Positions 25,215 to 33,013 of a stretch of DNA of 64,000 nucleotides are shown piece after piece (within the stretch, counting starts at the first letter, position 1; every line of letters begins with the position of its first letter). Location of the stretch: NCBI GenBank assembly GCA_000824845.1, contig CCNC01000112.1, forward strand, positions 1 through 64,000, given 5' to 3'. The translations under genes and the position numbers were made by a program. Source of the DNA: Mesorhizobium sp. ORS 3359. Lineage in GTDB: Bacteria > Pseudomonadota > Alphaproteobacteria > Rhizobiales > Rhizobiaceae. The notes under the pieces are model-generated. The model made no database searches, had not been told where the DNA came from, and worked only from the letters and a program-made list of their open reading frames with translations.

Positions 25215-25250
25215 TCCAGCCCGAGCTTTTGAACCGGCTAGGAATACCAG

Positions 25251-25288
25251 GCGGTGGCGCGGTCTTCATGACCCGCCGCCGCTTTTCG
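25251..25288 (+). terminator. Rho-independent terminator after mtkB
   Basis: A GC-rich hairpin (GGCGGTGGCGCGGTC, loop TTCAT, GACCCGCCGCCGC) runs directly into TTTTCGTTT. It lies 36 bp after the mtkB stop and ends the sgaA-mcl-mtkAB transcript. On the other strand no T-run follows. Confidence 0.8.
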
Positions 25289-25366
25289 TTTGGCAAACGA
25301 GCACCGCAGGCAGCAACGACAACAGTCGCAGGGCAGCGCTAAATCCAAGGTGCCTTTGGAGAAGAT

Positions 25367-25452
25367 TTGGTGCGGTCGAGAAGACTCGAACTTCCACGGG
25401 TTGCCCCACAGCGACCTCAACGCTGCGCGTCTACCAATTCCGCCACGACCGC
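25367..25452 (-). tRNA. tRNA-Leu (anticodon GAG)
   Basis: An 86-nt class II tRNA with CCA encoded (TGG at 25367-25369 on the plus strand). Acceptor stem GCGGTCG/CGACCGC; D-arm TGGCGGAATTGGTAGACGC; anticodon stem CAGCG/CGCTG with loop TTGAGGT, giving GAG; long variable arm; T-arm GAAGTTCGAGTCTTC. GAG reads CUC/CUU leucine codons. It stands alone and convergent to the mtk operon. Confidence 0.95.
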
Positions 25453-25634
25453 ACGTGGTAGGAGCCGGAACCGTCCGGCCCGGGGCCTGTAGCAAATCGT
25501 TTCCGGCGAAACAAGTGCGCTGAGCGGAATATTCGTCGCTCATTTGCATAACCCTCCACGGCCCGGCTTCACACCGGTGAAACTGGACGTTTTGGCCAAT
25601 TGCCGCCATATGAGAGGAACATCGAGAAAGTTCC

Positions 25635-26378
25635 ATGACAGAACGCAGCCAGATCGCCACGTCGTTCCTGCCCCTGCCGGGTTCGGCGCCGGTGGAATGG
25701 GTGACCGAACCAGGCCTGACCTCCTATCCGGACGCGCTGGCCTTCATGGAGGCGCGCGCCGAGGCGATCCGCAGCGGCGCTGCCGGCGAGATGGTCTGGT
25801 TGGTCGAGCATCCGCCGCTCTACACCGCCGGAACCAGCGCGCGCGGCGAAGACCTGATCGATCCCGACCGCTTTCCGGTCTTTGCCGCGGGTCGCGGTGG
25901 CGAATACACCTATCACGGTCCGGGACAGCGCGTGGCCTATGTCATGCTCGACCTCAAGCGCCGGCGCGAGGATGTGCGCGCCTTCGTCGCGGCGCTCGAG
26001 CAATGGATCATCGCCACACTCGCCGCCTTCAACGTGCGCGGCGAGCGGCGCGAGGATCGCGTCGGCGTCTGGGTGGTGCGGCCGGATCGCCCTGCCCTGC
26101 CCGACGGCTCGCCGGCCGAGGACAAGATCGCGGCGATAGGCATCCGGCTGAGGCGATGGGTGAGCTTCCACGGCATCGCCATCAATGTCGAGCCGGATCT
26201 CGGCCATTTCAGCGGCATCGTGCCCTGCGGCGTCTCGGACCATGGCGTGACCAGCCTCGTCGACCTCGGCCTGCCGGTCACGATGGCCGACCTCGACCTG
26301 GCGCTGAAAGCCGCTTTCGAGGATGTGTTCGGACCTGCCGCCGTTCCGACCGCGGAGCCAGTTCGGAAGGCCGGCTAA
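25635..26378 (+). CDS. lipB: Octanoyl-[ACP]:protein N-octanoyltransferase
   Basis: A 247-residue LipB that moves octanoate from acyl carrier protein to lipoyl domains. Signature [21 protein letters not shown] around residues 87-107, catalytic lysine in [11 protein letters not shown] (Lys164), and catalytic cysteine in [14 protein letters not shown] (Cys198). The N-terminal extension before PVEWV is about 20 residues longer than in E. coli, common in alphaproteobacteria. It stands alone; its 3' end faces the M50 gene with hairpin element copy 2 between them. The 180 bp upstream hold nothing recognisable beyond promoter space. Confidence 0.95.
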   Translation: MTERSQIATSFLPLPGSAPVEWVTEPGLTSYPDALAFMEARAEAIRSGAAGEMVWLVEHPPLYTAGTSARGEDLIDPDRFPVFAAGRGGEYTYHGPGQRVAYVMLDLKRRREDVRAFVAALEQWIIATLAAFNVRGERREDRVGVWVVRPDRPALPDGSPAEDKIAAIGIRLRRWVSFHGIAINVEPDLGHFSGIVPCGVSDHGVTSLVDLGLPVTMADLDLALKAAFEDVFGPAAVPTAEPVRKAG

Positions 26379-26388
26379 GCCGCTCCGC

Positions 26389-26563
26389 CTAGGGGTGTGT
26401 TGAGATTCAGGTCAGGCCGAGTCGGAGTCGAAGACGGGCGCGAAGCGACCAAACAAGGCGGATTCCGAGAACCGGAGCGGAGCGTACTTAAAGTACGTGA
26501 GCACCGGAAGCGCAGGAAGCCGCCATTTGCAGGCCGGCCTCACCTGAATATCGACACACCCTA
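26389..26563. repeat. Large hairpin element E, copy 2 (between lipB and M50 gene)
   Basis: Arms TAGGGGTGTGTTGAGATTCA (from 26390) and the matching right side ending TCGACACACCCTA (26551-26563) pair closely, around the same core as copies 1 and 3, with CGTACTTAAAGTACG inside. The right terminus contains the TAG stop of the M50 gene (26563-26561, minus strand). The left terminus starts about 11 bp after the lipB stop, so the hairpin fills the whole convergent gap. Confidence 0.8.
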
Positions 26564-27811
26564 CATGAGCTGCGCGGAAGCCCACAGCATCCCATAGCCA
26601 TGGATGGCGAAGACCGCGAGCAAAGCGCCGGCCATGACCAATCGGTCGAAGGTCTTTATCGGCTTCAGCTCGTGGCGCGGCTTGACGCCGCTGCCCATGG
26701 TGATGAGGCTCAGTATCGAGAACACCGCGCCGGCGATCAGCAGGAAGCTCGGCGAGAAACCGGCCCGCCAGCCGAGCGCCAGAAGCGCCGACAAAAGCAG
26801 GAAGGACGCCAGCGCGAGCGCTGCCGGGCCGGGGCAGATCTGGCGCAGCACCTGGCCGCCGTCGAATTTCCACACCGGCACCAGATTGGCGATGTTGAAC
26901 AGCGATGCGCAGCCGGCAAGCGTGGCCAAAAGCGTTGCGGCCAGGCGATGTCCTTCGCTGCCGGCCAAGCCGCTGGCGGCGATCAGCACCGGCACCAGGA
27001 AAGCGGAGAAGCCGGCGCCCATCAGCGCCACGAACGCGACCTCGAAGCGGCTGTCGTAGGGCCTGCCGCCGATGGCAATGCCGCCAAGCAGCGGGATGAA
27101 GATCATGCGCGCCCGGCGATGTCCCGTCAGCCGGAAGGCGGCCATATGACCGAGCTCGTGCAGGGCGACCACCGAGGTCAGGATCGCGGCCAGCGCCAGC
27201 CCGCCGATACTGAGGCCGAAGAACGGCCACAGGATCAGGGCCGAGAGCACGGCAAAGCCGATCTGGCTCAGCGGATGCTCGAACCAGCCGCCCTTGCGAT
27301 AAGTGCCGGTTGCCGCCCAGACATCCAGCTTGCGTATCTCGCGCCGCATGGCGAAGAAGCGAAAGACCAGGAAGGCAACGCCGCGATAGCGATCGGTCTG
27401 GGTAAACGTCACCCGCGTTGCATCGCCCTCGGGCACAAACGCGACGGTTTCGCGATAATTCGCCCAGAACGACGGATCGAGCGCCGTGTCCTCGATGACC
27501 GTCATCGAGAAGCGGCTGCCCTCGCCGACGTCCTCGAAGCGCGCCTTGCGTTCGATCGGCCGCCCGTCACGGCCATCCCAGGACAATTTGATCAGCGCCG
27601 TCCCTTCGCTGTCCAAGGGCTCAGCGGAGAGGATTTCCCCGGACCACCCGGCGTCGCTGCCGAACGGCCACAACGCCTGCCAGAGGCGCTCGCGGTCGGC
27701 CTTGATCACGCGGCTGACCGTCACCGTGCGCGACCCAAGCGGCACGGTCATCAAAAGGAAGATCAGTCCGAGATTGCCGGCCACGAGGGTGACCGTGACG
27801 AAGACCGACAC
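26561..27811 (-). CDS. SRPBCC-like domain fused to M50 (site-2) metalloprotease
   Basis: About 416 residues from the GTG at 27811, chosen because GGGGAG lies just upstream; the longer frame runs through a tandem repeat and a separate small gene. After an N-terminal membrane helix (VTLVAGNLGLIFLLMTVPLG), residues 33-150 resemble an SRPBCC/polyketide-cyclase domain (VIKADRERLWQALWPF). The C-terminal half is a multi-helix M50 protease with the zinc motif HELGH at 218-222 and NLVPVWKFDGG with Asp317. Intramembrane cleavage is expected; the substrate is unknown. The fusion is unusual, since S2P proteases normally carry PDZ or CBS domains. Confidence 0.75.
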   Translation of the reverse strand: MSVFVTVTLVAGNLGLIFLLMTVPLGSRTVTVSRVIKADRERLWQALWPFGSDAGWSGEILSAEPLDSEGTALIKLSWDGRDGRPIERKARFEDVGEGSRFSMTVIEDTALDPSFWANYRETVAFVPEGDATRVTFTQTDRYRGVAFLVFRFFAMRREIRKLDVWAATGTYRKGGWFEHPLSQIGFAVLSALILWPFFGLSIGGLALAAILTSVVALHELGHMAAFRLTGHRRARMIFIPLLGGIAIGGRPYDSRFEVAFVALMGAGFSAFLVPVLIAASGLAGSEGHRLAATLLATLAGCASLFNIANLVPVWKFDGGQVLRQICPGPAALALASFLLLSALLALGWRAGFSPSFLLIAGAVFSILSLITMGSGVKPRHELKPIKTFDRLVMAGALLAVFAIHGYGMLWASAQLM

Positions 27812-27896
27812 TTGGCTCCCCTGTCTTGGGCTCCTGTCTGGAGAGGGCAGCCTACGTCGGCGCAGCCAAGAAAGACTTAACAACAATGGCCGGGCT

Positions 27897-27967
27897 CTTG
27901 CCCGTCCCAGGCGGGTTCTTGCCCGTCCCAGGCGGGTTCTTGCCCGGCCCGCAAGGGCGGCCCTTGC
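27897..27967. repeat. 21-bp tandem repeat plus hairpin
   Basis: Two perfect 21-bp units (27897-27917 and 27918-27938; unit CTTGCCCG-TCCCAGG-CGGGTT) and the start of a third are followed by the palindrome GCAAGGGCGGCCCTTGC (27951-27967). Each unit holds a CCCG...CGGG inverted repeat. The cluster lies between the small SOS gene and the M50 gene, 3' of the former, where it may help end or stabilise its transcript. Confidence 0.6.
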
Positions 27968-27999
27968 CCGCCCGAAACAGCGGCGGCAAGGCCGCCTGA

Positions 28000-28086
28000 T
28001 TACATGGCGCCGATCCAGATCGCCATGGAAACGAGAAAGGTGCTCATGCAAACCAGCGAGACAACATCCTGAACCAGATCAGACAT
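28000..28086 (-). CDS. Predicted SOS-induced 28-residue single-pass membrane protein
   Basis: A 28-residue protein starting MSDLVQDVVSLVCM and ending SMAIWIGAM, with GGAGAGAG six bases before the ATG (28086) and a TAA stop at 28002-28000. Almost the whole chain from Leu4 is one hydrophobic helix, with only two acidic residues, both near the N-terminus, so an inner-membrane anchor is expected. Two overlapping GTTC-N7-GTTC boxes lie 22-47 bp upstream, the alphaproteobacterial LexA operator. Caulobacter SidA is a 29-residue SOS-induced inner-membrane division inhibitor, and this has the same size, topology and control. Sequence homology to SidA cannot be judged here. Confidence 0.7.
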   Translation of the reverse strand: MSDLVQDVVSLVCMSTFLVSMAIWIGAM

Positions 28087-28107
28087 AACTCTCTCCGTTG
28101 TTAGTAT

Positions 28108-28142
28108 GTTCGTAATTTGTTCTAATTTTGTTCGAATGTCAA
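28108..28142 (-). promoter_or_regulatory. Double LexA box (GTTC-N7-GTTC-N7-GTTC) and -35 element
   Basis: GTTC occurs at 28108-28111, 28119-28122 and 28130-28133, each pair separated by exactly seven AT-rich bases, giving two overlapping alphaproteobacterial LexA operators. TTGACA reads on the minus strand at 28142-28137, as a possible -35 box for the small gene; the operators then occupy the spacer and -10 region. The -10 itself is not clear. Confidence 0.75.
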
Positions 28143-28225
28143 CGATCGTCGAGAGCCCGGCAGAGCGAATTCAGCCGGTCCGTTTGGGCAGGGTTAAGGA
28201 AAGGTTGACGGCTCGTTGCGCGGAG

Positions 28226-28360
28226 GCAGGCCAAGCCGGTATTCGGATGAGGCTGAGGGTTCCGAGAACCGGAGCGGAGCGTACTGAAAGTACGTGAGCA
28301 CCGGAAGCGCAGGAAACTGCCGTCCGCAGGCCAGCCTCATCCGAATACCGGCTCGGCCTA
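28226..28360. repeat. Large hairpin element E, copy 3 (3' of lolD)
   Basis: About 28-bp arms: AGGCCAAGCCGGTATTCGG (from 28228) continuing ATGAGGCTG, pairing with CAGCCTCATCC then GAATACCGGCTCGGCCT (to 28359) with a single G/A mismatch. The core from TTCCGAGAACCGGAGCGG to GCACCGGAAGCGCAGGA is nearly identical to copies 1 and 2, but the arm sequence is different while remaining paired. The right end contains the TAG stop of lolD (28360-28358). Confidence 0.8.
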
Positions 28361-29038
28361 CAGAGGCACCACCTTGCCCTCGGCCAGCGTCACCCGCCGG
28401 TCCATGCGCGAGGCCAGCTCGTGGTTGTGGGTGACGATCAGCGCCGCCAGCCCCGATTGCCGGACCAGCGCTTCGAGCGCGTCGAACACATAGGAGGCGG
28501 TCGTCGGATCGAGATTGCCGGTCGGCTCGTCGGCCAGGAGCACCAGCGGCGCATTGGCGACGGCGCGGGCAATGGCGACACGCTGCTGCTCGCCGCCGGA
28601 AAGCTCGGCCGGCCGGTGCTGCGCGCGCTTGCCGATCTGCATGTAATCCAGAAGCTGTGCCGCCCGCTCCGACGCCTCCTTGGGAGACAGTCCCTTGATC
28701 AGCTGCGGCATCATGATGTTTTCGAGTGCCGAGAATTCCGGCAGCAGATGATGGAACTGGTAGACGAAGCCGATATCGTTGCGGCGGATCGCAGTTCGTT
28801 CTTCGTCGGAGAGCCGGCCACAGGCGCGGCCGCCAAGAACCACGTCGCCCGCATCGGGCCGCTCCAGCAGCCCCGCCGTATGCAGCAAGGTCGACTTGCC
28901 GGAACCCGATGGCGCGACCAGCGCGACCATCTCGCCGCGCCTGAGCGAAAAGTCGGCGCCGTTCAGAATGGTGAGCTTGCGCGGCCCCTGGACATAGTGC
29001 CGCTCGACGCCCTTCAGCTCGATAATGGCTTCGGCCAT
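28358..29038 (-). CDS. lolD: Lipoprotein-releasing ABC transporter ATP-binding protein
   Basis: About 226 residues from the ATG at 29038, which overlaps the lolC stop by one base (TAATG). Walker A is APSGSGKST at 42-50 (Ala in place of the usual first Gly), with signature [14 protein letters not shown], Walker [14 protein letters not shown] and IVTHNHEL. It energises release of outer-membrane lipoproteins from the inner membrane with the upstream LolC/E-type permease. It is the last gene of the minus-strand run and ends inside hairpin element copy 3. Confidence 0.93.
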   Translation of the reverse strand: MAEAIIELKGVERHYVQGPRKLTILNGADFSLRRGEMVALVAPSGSGKSTLLHTAGLLERPDAGDVVLGGRACGRLSDEERTAIRRNDIGFVYQFHHLLPEFSALENIMMPQLIKGLSPKEASERAAQLLDYMQIGKRAQHRPAELSGGEQQRVAIARAVANAPLVLLADEPTGNLDPTTASYVFDALEALVRQSGLAALIVTHNHELASRMDRRVTLAEGKVVPL

Positions 29039-30324
29039 TACTCGTACCGCAAGGCTTCGACCGGATCGAGCCGGGCGGCGCGCCAGGCCGGAAACACCGT
29101 CGCAATGAAGGACAGGCCCAGCGCCATGATGACGACATAGGTCGTCTCGCGCGGGTCCATCTTCGCCGGCAGCTGGCTGAGAAAATAGAGCTCGGGGTTG
29201 AACAGGATCCTGCCGGTCATCCACGAGAAGAACTGGCGGATCGATTCGATGTTGATGCAGATGACGACGCCGAGCAGCACGCCGGCGAGCGTGCCGGTGA
29301 CCCCGATCGCCGCCCCCGTCATCAGGAAGATGCGCAGGATCGCGCCGCGCGAGGCGCCCATCGTGCGCAGGATGGCGATGTCGTGACCCTTGTCCTTCAC
29401 CAGCATGATGAGGCCCGAAATGATGTTGAGCGCCGCCACCAGCACGATCAGCGTGAGAATCATGAACATGACGTTGCGCTCGACCTGCAGCGCCGAGAAG
29501 AAGGTCTCGTTGCGCTGGCGCCAGTCGACGAGGTCGACCGGCCGCTGAGCGGCCTGCTCGACCAGCGGCTTCAGCGCATCGACATTATCGGGATTGTCGA
29601 CATAGATCTCGATGGTCTGCGCGCGCCCGTCCATGTTGAAATAGAGCTGCGCTTCCGAAAACGGCATGTAGACGATCGAGCTGTCATATTCCGACATGCC
29701 GACCTCGAAGATCGCGGCAACCTTGTAGCCCTTCATGCGCGGCGTCGTGCCGAGCGGCGTCACGTCGCCGTCCGGTGAGATCAGCGTGATGGTGTCGCCG
29801 AGCACCAGCCCGAGGCTTTCCGCCATCCGCTTGCCGATCGCCACGCCCTCGCCGGTGTCGAAACCGTCGAGCGTGCCCTGCTTGATGTTGCTGGAAACGA
29901 TCGAGATCTTGCCGAGGTCCTCGCCGCGGATGCCGCGCACCAGCGCGCCCGTGCCGCCCCCGACATTGCCTTGCGCCAGCACCTGGCCGTCGATCAGCGG
30001 GATGGCGTATTTGACGCCCGAAACACCGTTGATGCGGCTAGCAACCTGGGCGTAGTCCTCCAGCGGCGAATCGAGCGGCTGCACGATGAGATGGCCGTTG
30101 ACGCCGAGGATGCGGGTGAGCAGCTCGGCGCGGAAACCGTTCATCACCGCCATGACGACGATCAGCGTCGCGACGCCGAGCATGATGCCGAGGAAGGAAA
30201 TGGAGGCGATGACGGAGATCACCGTCTCCTTGCGCCGCGAGCGCAGATAGCGCCACGCCACCATGCGCTCGAAGCCGGAAAAGGCGCCCGCTCCTGACCT
30301 GGCCGCTGTCGCCGCCTCGCTCAT
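29038..30324 (-). CDS. lolC: Lipoprotein-releasing ABC transporter permease (LolC/E family)
   Basis: About 428 residues from the ATG at 30324, overlapping the proS stop (ATGA). Start [47 protein letters not shown] is typical of LolC/E, followed by a periplasmic domain of about 200 residues. Three C-terminal helices include [19 protein letters not shown] and the FtsX-like [19 protein letters not shown]. Alphaproteobacteria usually carry a single LolC/E-type permease that may act as a homodimer; only one is seen here, supporting this. Confidence 0.92.
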   Translation of the reverse strand: MSEAATAARSGAGAFSGFERMVAWRYLRSRRKETVISVIASISFLGIMLGVATLIVVMAVMNGFRAELLTRILGVNGHLIVQPLDSPLEDYAQVASRINGVSGVKYAIPLIDGQVLAQGNVGGGTGALVRGIRGEDLGKISIVSSNIKQGTLDGFDTGEGVAIGKRMAESLGLVLGDTITLISPDGDVTPLGTTPRMKGYKVAAIFEVGMSEYDSSIVYMPFSEAQLYFNMDGRAQTIEIYVDNPDNVDALKPLVEQAAQRPVDLVDWRQRNETFFSALQVERNVMFMILTLIVLVAALNIISGLIMLVKDKGHDIAILRTMGASRGAILRIFLMTGAAIGVTGTLAGVLLGVVICINIESIRQFFSWMTGRILFNPELYFLSQLPAKMDPRETTYVVIMALGLSFIATVFPAWRAARLDPVEALRYE

Positions 30325-31649
30325 GCGGCGATACCCAGGCGCTTCTTGGCCTCGGCGACCGGCAGCGTCTCGCGCTGGCCCGACTTGCGATTCTTGATCT
30401 CGACCTCGCCCGCCGCCACGCCGCGTGGGCCGACGATCACCTGCCACGGCAGGCCGATCAGGTCGGCGGTGGCGAACTTGCCGCCGGGCCGCTGGTCGGT
30501 GTCGTCATAGAGCACGTCCTTGCCGGCCGAGGTCAGCGCCGCATAGAGCTCATCGCAGACGCGGTCGCATTCGGCGTCACCGACCTTCATGTTGATCAGG
30601 CCGATGTCGAAGGGCGCCACCGCCTCCGGCCAGATGATGCCGTTCTCGTCATGGCTCGCCTCGATGATTGCCGCGACCAGGCGCGACGGGCCGATGCCGT
30701 AGGAACCGCCGGACGCATAATGGTCCTTGCCGTCGGGGCCGGTCACCTTGGCGTTCATTGGCTTGGAGTATTTCTCGCCGAAATGGAAGATATGGCCGAC
30801 CTCGATGCCGCGGGCCGAAAGCCGGTCGCTTTCGGCGACTTTCTCCCAGGCAGCCTCGTCATGCATTTCGTCGGTGGCCGCGTAAGGCGTCGTCCATTTC
30901 TGCACGATGCCGCCGATCTCGGCATCGTCGGCGAAGTTGGTGTTCGCGCCAGGCACGTCGAGCGACAGATAGGCGCGGTCGCAAAACACCTGGCTCTCGC
31001 CGGTCTCGGCCAGGATGATGAACTCGTGGCTGAGGTCGCCGCCGATCGGACCGGTATCGGCGCGCATCGGGATGGCCTGCAGGCCCATGCGTGTGAAGGT
31101 TCTGAGATAGGAGACGAACATGCGGTTGTAGGCGGCCTTGGCGCCTTCGAAATCGAGGTCGAAGGAATAGGCGTCCTTCATCAGGAACTCGCGTGAGCGC
31201 ATGACGCCGAAGCGCGGACGCACCTCGTCGCGGAACTTCCACTGGATGTGGTAGAGATTGAGCGGCAGGTCCTTGTAGGACTTGACGTAGGCGCGGAAAA
31301 TCTCGGTGACCATCTCTTCGTTGGTCGGGCCGTAGAGCATGTCGCGATCTTGCCGGTCCTTGATGCGCAGCATCTCCTTGCCGTAGTCGTTGTAACGGCC
31401 GCTTTCGCGCCAAAGATCCGCCGACTGGATGGTCGGCATCAGGATTTCCAGCGCGCCGGCGCGGTTCTGCTCCTCTCGGATAATCTGGCAAACCTTGTCC
31501 AGCACGCGCTTGCCCAATGGCAGCCACGAAAAGCTGCCCTGCCCCTGCTGGCGGATCATGCCCGCGCGCAGCATCAGCCGGTGCGAGACGATCTCGGCCT
31601 CGCGGGGATTTTCTTTGAGAATGGGCAGGAAGTAGCGCGACAAACGCAT
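30321..31649 (-). CDS. proS: Prolyl-tRNA synthetase
   Basis: About 442 residues from [15 protein letters not shown] at 31649. A class II synthetase of the short alphaproteobacterial type: core motifs [39 protein letters not shown] (TxE proline site), [32 protein letters not shown] (motif 2) and [13 protein letters not shown] (motif 3), then an anticodon-binding domain ending KKRLGIA. The INS editing domain of the E. coli enzyme is absent, which accounts for the length. It forms an operon with lolCD. Confidence 0.95.
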   Translation of the reverse strand: MRLSRYFLPILKENPREAEIVSHRLMLRAGMIRQQGQGSFSWLPLGKRVLDKVCQIIREEQNRAGALEILMPTIQSADLWRESGRYNDYGKEMLRIKDRQDRDMLYGPTNEEMVTEIFRAYVKSYKDLPLNLYHIQWKFRDEVRPRFGVMRSREFLMKDAYSFDLDFEGAKAAYNRMFVSYLRTFTRMGLQAIPMRADTGPIGGDLSHEFIILAETGESQVFCDRAYLSLDVPGANTNFADDAEIGGIVQKWTTPYAATDEMHDEAAWEKVAESDRLSARGIEVGHIFHFGEKYSKPMNAKVTGPDGKDHYASGGSYGIGPSRLVAAIIEASHDENGIIWPEAVAPFDIGLINMKVGDAECDRVCDELYAALTSAGKDVLYDDTDQRPGGKFATADLIGLPWQVIVGPRGVAAGEVEIKNRKSGQRETLPVAEAKKRLGIAA

Positions 31650-31782
31650 GGACTGGTCCGTGAGTGAAAATGGCGGCGCGGGGAATCGGCGCAACCGAGG
31701 CTGCTTGCCCGGGCTTCATAGCCATTTCATGGCCGAATGGAAACCCGAGTGCCCCAAACTATCGGGCCTTCTGCACCTTACC

Positions 31783-31825
31783 AAAAAGGCGATTTTGACC
31801 GCAAAGTGCCGCAAATCGCTTTTTG
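31783..31825. terminator. Bidirectional terminator-like hairpin upstream of proS
   Basis: Stem GCGATTT (31789-31795) and AAATCGC (31813-31819) with an inner GCA/TGC is followed by TTTTTG on the plus strand, and preceded by CCAAAAAGG, giving a T-run after the hairpin on the minus strand too. It lies 134 bp upstream of the proS start. It could end transcription entering from either side or act as an attenuator in a proS leader. The rest of 31650-31900 is AT-richer promoter-like sequence without a gene. Confidence 0.4.
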
Positions 31826-31934
31826 ATCGATTCACAAGCAAGCCTTGCCGCACTATTGTGCAGTGCAGCACGATATTGCCCGTTTCCAGGCAAAATTCTT
31901 CGTGACATTTTCACCTGCCTTGGTCTAGTGTGCG

Positions 31935-32086
31935 CCGATAACCGAGAGGGCGGAGAAAAATCTGCTCTCCTACGCGGTCAAAGTCTTGGGAGGATGCGAT
32001 CTAGGCGCGGTAACTCGCTGCCGCCGGACACCGGAAACGGATCGGACGCGTTTAAATTGCAAGGCCTCGTGCCTTGCATTTTTTTT
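31935..32086 (+). ncRNA. ssrS: Structured small RNA, candidate 6S RNA
   Basis: A plus-strand transcription unit without an open frame. A promoter-like pair GTGACA (31902-31907) and CTAGTG (31925-31930) with a 17-bp spacer is followed about five bases on by a predicted RNA of roughly 150 nt. It closes on itself: CCGAT (31935-31939) pairs with ATCGG (32041-32045). Inside, ACCG...CGGT encloses GAGGGCGGA/TCTGCTCTC (all pairs, two G-U). An intrinsic terminator follows. Size, closing stem and internal hairpin fit 6S RNA (the RNA polymerase decoy), but the name rests on architecture and partial recollection of rhizobial 6S sequences; another sRNA is possible. Confidence 0.5.
32058..32086 (+). terminator. 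Intrinsic terminator of the small RNA
   Basis: An 8-bp stem TGCAAGGC (32058-32065) and GCCTTGCA (32071-32078) with loop CTCGT is followed by eight T. It has the right polarity only for plus-strand transcripts, which shows that something other than the flanking minus-strand genes is transcribed here. The region 32087-32223 beyond it holds nothing recognisable. Confidence 0.85.
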
Positions 32087-32223
32087 GTGCAATCATCTGC
32101 TTAGCCCAGCCCTCTGCCAAACAGCTTGACAGTCCCGCGCTCGCGAAAATCGGAAGCCGGCTTCCGATCTCAACCCTTGCGCGCGCATGCTTCGGAATAC
32201 TTGCGGAGACTGTGTCCTCAGCG

Positions 32224-32508
32224 TCAGTGATGGGTATTCGGACTAAAGTCCGGCATGATCCGCATGATGTCGTCGAAGCTGAAACCCAGGCCCATCGTCA
32301 GGCCGTAGAGAATACCCATCACGACCACCGTCACGACCGTCGCGCGCAGGAAGGCGCGCCGCATATGCGGCCCGCGCGGCGCGCTGGAAACCGTGCCAAG
32401 CGTGACATCCCTGTCGTCGTCCTGCGTGCGCAGGCTGAAGGGCAGGACGATGAACAGCACCAGCCACCAGGTGACGAAGAACAGTGCCGCGAACAGGACC
32501 CAGTTCAT
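32224..32508 (-). CDS. DUF1467 family small membrane protein
   Basis: A 94-residue protein with two helices (WVLFAALFFVTWWLVLFIVL and VVTVVVMGILYGLTMGLGF) joined by a cytosolic loop rich in charged residues (SLRTQDDDRDVTLG). This is the DUF1467 pattern found in alphaproteobacteria. Its ATG at 32508 overlaps the mce stop by four bases. It is almost always encoded beside methylmalonyl-CoA epimerase and proS in this group; its function is unknown. Confidence 0.85.
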   Translation of the reverse strand: MNWVLFAALFFVTWWLVLFIVLPFSLRTQDDDRDVTLGTVSSAPRGPHMRRAFLRATVVTVVVMGILYGLTMGLGFSFDDIMRIMPDFSPNTHH

Positions 32509-32909
32509 GCCTGCTCCAGCTCGACGAGCGTGCCGAAGAAATCCTTGGGATGCAGGAACAGCACCGGCTTGCCATGCGCGCCGATCTTCGGGTTGCCGTC
32601 GCCCAGCACGCGGGCGCCGCTTTGCTTCAAATGATCGCGCGCGGCCAGGATATCGTCGACCTCGTAGCAGACATGGTGCATGCCGCCCGAAGGGTTTTTC
32701 TCGAGAAACGCCGCGATCGGCGAGGCATCGCCCAGCGGCTCCAGCAACTCGATCTTCGTGTTGCCGACATCGACGAACACCACCGTCACGCCATGCTCCG
32801 GCAGCGCCTGCGGGGCACTCAATCGCGCGCCCAGCATATCGCGATAGGCGGCCGACGCCGCAGCCAAATCTGGCACGGCAAGCGCGACATGGTTCAGGCG
32901 TCCAAGCAT
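32505..32909 (-). CDS. mce: Methylmalonyl-CoA epimerase
   Basis: A 134-residue VOC-superfamily protein, MLGRLNHVALAVPDLAAASAAYRD, with the metal ligands His in LNHVALAV, Glu in KIELLEP, His in GGMHHVCYEVDD and Glu in LVELEQ. It interconverts the R and S forms of methylmalonyl-CoA on the propionate pathway. Coupled to DUF1467 and separated from rnj by a hairpin-forming repeat. Confidence 0.93.
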   Translation of the reverse strand: MLGRLNHVALAVPDLAAASAAYRDMLGARLSAPQALPEHGVTVVFVDVGNTKIELLEPLGDASPIAAFLEKNPSGGMHHVCYEVDDILAARDHLKQSGARVLGDGNPKIGAHGKPVLFLHPKDFFGTLVELEQA

Positions 32910-32925
32910 AAAGCGCTCCGCTTTT

Positions 32926-33000
32926 AGGGGAGTAAGGGAGTAGGGAAAACAAGATTGAAGAAAGCGAGTACTCGTTCGTGCCTTACTGCCTTACTCCCCT
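32926..33000. repeat. Inverted repeat between rnj and mce
   Basis: Perfect 12-bp arms AGGGGAGTAAGG (32926-32937) and CCTTACTCCCCT (32989-33000) are 51 bp apart and set in a run of related GGGAGTA/TACTCCC repeats, so alternative pairings exist. It fills most of the gap between the rnj stop and the mce start and may separate their expression. Confidence 0.6.
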
Positions 33001-33013
33001 ATTCCCTTATTCG

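Noticed and set aside
27897..27967. CRISPR-like array
   Set aside because: Two adjoining 21-bp units without spacers and no cas genes; it is a simple tandem repeat.
27812..28051. N-terminal 80-residue extension of the M50 protein, rich in RARTRLG repeats
   Set aside because: The repeats come from the 21-bp tandem DNA repeat and the region overlaps the small SOS gene; the GTG at 27811 has a ribosome-binding site.
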